Origin: Lotus japonicus
Lineage: Eukaryota > Streptophyta > Magnoliopsida > Fabales > Fabaceae
Length of the DNA stretch: 64,000 nt
Direction: 5' to 3'
Assembly (NCBI RefSeq): GCF_012489685.1
Contig: NC_080042.1
Location: 77,071,093 to 77,135,092 of the forward strand
A program made the position numbers and the translations under genes. Below are positions 60,951 to 64,000 of this stretch, one piece after another. The notes beneath the pieces are model-generated. The model was not told the origin of the DNA. It searched no databases and worked only from the letters and a program-made list of their open reading frames with translations. Position 1 is the first letter of the stretch. Every line of letters begins with the position of its first letter.

Positions 60951-62511
60951 AAGTACAAGTGAAGAACAGGTGTGTAGTAGTCTCTTCAGATAGAGAACAG
61001 AAAGAGCATAAGATTTGAGAGGGGTTTTGGAGAATACCTCTTCTTTTAAGATTCTCCTTTGATTGGATTCTATTTATCAACACATTCCATGCTAAAGCTA
61101 GCACGTTGGAGGGTGCTTTAATACCCCACAATTTTCGAAAGCACTTGTCTTCCGGTTCATCTACACTTCCCTGTAAAAGTTGATATGCTGATTTAACTGA
61201 GAAGATTCCCCCTTCTCCCTTTGTCCAAATCTAATCATCTAGAGTTCCTTCAACCAGAGAATGAGAAGACACGGTACTCATAAAATCAGTTACCATATCC
61301 AGCTCTCTATCCAGAAAATTTCTTCTCCAATTGAGTATCCAATACCACGAACCATTCAGCCAAGTTCCCATATCTCGGATTGTATGATGTTGTTGGGTAG
61401 ACATGTGGAAAAGTCTTCCGAATCTGTCCTTCAATATTCCTGTTCCCATCCAATTCTCCCCCCAAAAATCCACATCATTACCCTCCCCAATTTTTCGTTT
61501 AAGACCCACATCCATCCAATCCCCATTACCATTCTCAAAGCATAATAAATGAAGATCTTTCCACCATTTTGATGCATTAGTAGGTACCATATTATTATAC
61601 TTACTATGTAGGATCTTGCACCAAAAATTATCTTTCTCTTTTAGCAACCTCCATCTCCATTTGCCCAATAGTGCCTTGTTGAATAGACTCAAGTTCTTCA
61701 CCCCCAAGCCTCGCTCCTCTTTAGGTTTGCACACCGTACTCCATCGCACCCAAGCTATTTTATCTTCTCCTTCTACCGCCCCCCAAAGAAAGGACCTCAT
61801 CAATTTCTCGCATTTATGAACAATTCCCACCGGCATTTTAAAGAAAGAGATATGAAACAAAGGGAGAGCCGTCAAAACACTTTTTAGTAGACAAAGTCTA
61901 CCCCCAAAAGAGAGTGTCTTCCTCTTCCATCTCGAAAGTCTCTTCTGAATTTTCAAGACAACGGGATCCCAAAAATGAAGGCTTCTCGGGTTACCACCTA
62001 TAGGCAGGCCAAGATAAACAAATGGGAGTTTTGTAATTCTACAATGTAATATGGTCGCCATCCTACTTACCAAATCTTCTCCCATTGCAATCCCTACCAA
62101 CCTACTCTTGAGGAAATTCACCTTTAACCCCGACACCAATTCAAAGCACCGAAGAATACATTTCAAAGTAACGACATTTTGAATAGATGCCTCTCCAAAG
62201 AAAAGTGTGTCATCCGCAAATTGCAACAAAGAGACACTCAAAGAGTTGGGCAACCCAAAAGAATAAGGAGAAAACTTGCCCAAAGCCACCGCTCTCTTAA
62301 GTAACCCATTTAATCCTTCCGCTACAATGAGGAAAAGAAAGGGCGCAATAGGGTCCCCTTGTCTAAGGCCTTTTTCCATCTTGAATTCCTCCGTGGGGCA
62401 ACCATTAACTAGAACCGACATAGTTGAAGAGAATAAACACCCCTTGATCCAACGGATCCACTTTGCATCAAAGTTCATACGCTTGAGCATATAGAGGAGG
62501 AAGCTCCATTT
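60951..62511 (-). mobile_element. 5' part of a truncated L1-type LINE (reverse transcriptase)
   Basis: On the minus strand, 62508-61231 encodes a plant LINE reverse transcriptase from WSFLLYMLKRM onward. It has GLRQGDPIAPFLFLIVAEGLNGLL, the catalytic block LLQFADDTLFFGE, PFVYLGLPIGG and the post-RT region with RWRLLKEK. An in-frame TAG at about 61231-61233 interrupts it; the same frame then continues through the zinc-ribbon part (KLWGIKAPSNVLALAWNVLI, CSFC...HLFFTC) to 60951. There the Tekay A insertion cuts it, and the remainder is at 36157-36759. The 5' half (endonuclease) is absent, the usual result of incomplete reverse transcription. No target duplication of the LINE itself was found. 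Confidence 0.9.
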
Positions 62512-64000
62512 GTGTTATAGTTATTCTCGTTATAGTTATTCTCGTTAGAAAAATTGATTTTGTGCAGTTGTGTCGATTTTGTGTCAATTTCTATAAGGTT
62601 CATAACCTTTATAGATTAAAATATATTTCAATCATTTTCTTTATCGCTTCCATTTTACTTATTTAAAATACTCTTTCACTCTAATTTTTTTTTAGAAAAC
62701 TCATATCCATGGACCCTTCCATTCATTTCATACTGAACCATTGTATTCCTAAGCAGCAACATCGGTGTAGGTATACTATTGAAAGGAAGGGTAGAATTCA
62801 TGGATATGAGATCAATAGTATGAATTAAATCGCTACATTACATATTTTATATTTTCCTTTGCCTTCTACTTTCAGATTGAGGTTTATTGTAAATAAAATT
62901 CAACTAAACCTTTAATTACCATATGAAATAAACTATAAGTTGACAAATCATAAAATGAGAGATAAAAGTTGTACAACCCTTGTAGAGTTTTAGTTCCTTT
63001 CATCCTCATCTAAGCAAAGAGAATCAGGCTTAGTTAATTTACCCAACCTTAGTTTTCTTATTTTTATACTTCTTTCTCTTTTCTCTCTAATTTACCCATC
63101 CTTTCATCCTCCGGTCTTTTCTGTTAATACATTAAGCTTTTCAATTAGTTTTTATTTCCAAGTTTTTATTCTATTTGTTTTGTTTAAATTTAGGTGGTTT
63201 GGTGAGGAGAATGTAGTTTGGTCAAGTCACAACTCACAAGTGTTGTTGATGCCCTTTTTTTTATTGTTGATGCCCTTGGAACAAAGCTTTATGTGTCTCC
63301 CTCCAAAATACTGTCCAAGAAATAAAGGCCCATGACTGGCAAAGGGCTCAGCCATGATGCACAATCTTCTTCTGTTGGTGGGTCAAGTCCATGAGTAATG
63401 GGCTAATTGTCTCGTATTTGCAACCGGTTATCAATACACAGCCTAATCAACCAAAAATAGTATATTGGGGTAAAAAAAAGAGGTAGATATTGGATTGAGA
63501 AAACTTGGGACACTGACTGAACTCACAGAGTGGTGAGTTGTTTTGACAAAAAGAAAACAGTGGTGCGTTGTAAAAAAATTTTTTTTGAAAGACAAATAAA
63601 TAACTTGAATCGTATTTATATATACATATTTAGCAATTGTGAAATTTTTAAATTTTAACAATTTTTTAATTTAAAATCATATTTCCGTATTTTATTTTCT
63701 TAACATGATTATCTCTCACTACTCAATTAAATATTGTTCAAATAGTGAAAAAAAAACTTTTCCGTTAAACCAATAATTTACAAACAAAAATGATTTGTGT
63801 AATACTTTGTGGCAATTATTAGGCACCTGTAATTTGTGGTGGTAAAAATCTGTGACAAACCAGAGTTCATATGCAGAGTTTATAATTAAACGCAGGTACT
63901 TGGTGCTTGTCTTAAAAGATAAAAGTATCGTACAGAAATTAGAACTCATTTTATAAATTATAATTATTAATGCAAAGTCATGTAATGGAGAGGGACAGGC
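62512..64000. other. AT-rich spacer with a foldback
   Basis: Starts with two tandem copies of GTTATAGTTATTCTC (62514-62543). An imperfect foldback lies at 62700-62810 (listed separately). No coding sequence is recognisable to the end of the window. Confidence 0.5.
62700..62810. repeat. Imperfect inverted repeat (foldback)
   Basis: Left arm CTCATATCCATGGACCCTTCC (62700-62720, one base trimmed here: CTCATATCCATGGACCCTTC) pairs with the right arm 62785-62810, which is GGAAGGGTAGAATTCATGG plus ATATGAG, with a small bulge. Pairing continues weakly inward. Loop about 60 nt. It could be a small DNA element or a hairpin RNA gene; I recognise no known microRNA. Confidence 0.5.

Overview
The window is nuclear DNA of a dicot plant, most likely a legume. 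The evidence is intron-rich plant genes, AT-rich spacers, a Stowaway MITE, an Au-type SINE, plant L1-type LINEs, Tekay-type Ty3/gypsy elements and a Cassandra TRIM. The species assignment is inference; nothing here fixes the species.

Left part (1-36,150): four host genes in long AT-rich spacers. (1) A QUASIMODO2-LIKE (QUL1/QUL2-type) Golgi methyltransferase homologue, minus strand, 8 exons, 2133-6314. Its sixth intron holds an Au-type SINE and a LINE RNase H fossil, and its fifth intron appears to have a GA instead of a GT donor. (2) A cytosolic G3E/COBW GTPase of the ZNG1 zinc-chaperone type, minus strand, 9 exons, 9903-14238. (3) UDP-glucose 6-dehydrogenase, plus strand, uninterrupted CDS 20458-21903, with a TATA box and a 5' UTR intron. 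(4) A three-finger C2H2 EAR-repressor zinc-finger protein, plus strand, 31445-33001. Between them lie a beta-glucosidase (GH1) relic, a 230-bp tandem duplication upstream of the dehydrogenase, several low-grade repeats and a perfect-ended Stowaway MITE.

Right part (36,150-62,510): a nested transposon stack. A 5'-truncated LINE (minus) is split by a 24-kb insertion with target duplication AAGTA. The insertion is Tekay element A (36760-60950), with 4,117-bp LTRs and an intact 1,472-aa polyprotein. The left LTR of A is itself split by Tekay element B (37178-47710), with 2.84-kb LTRs and a polyprotein of about 1,496 aa. B is fused at its right end to a complete 748-bp Cassandra TRIM (47713-48460) carrying a 5S-rRNA-like domain in each LTR.

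The most unusual observation is that B and Cassandra share one target duplication (CTATC, outside the pair), with a damaged head-to-head junction between them. This suggests that two cDNAs were joined and integrated as one. Cassandra and both Tekay elements also share the same tRNA-iMet primer site and the same 12-bp motif next to the 3' LTR. LTR pairs are nearly identical, so all of this is recent.

The end of the window (62,512-64,000) is AT-rich spacer with one foldback. Two host genes relate to cell-wall polysaccharide (UDP-glucuronate supply and a pectin-related methyltransferase family), but nothing indicates that they are co-regulated.
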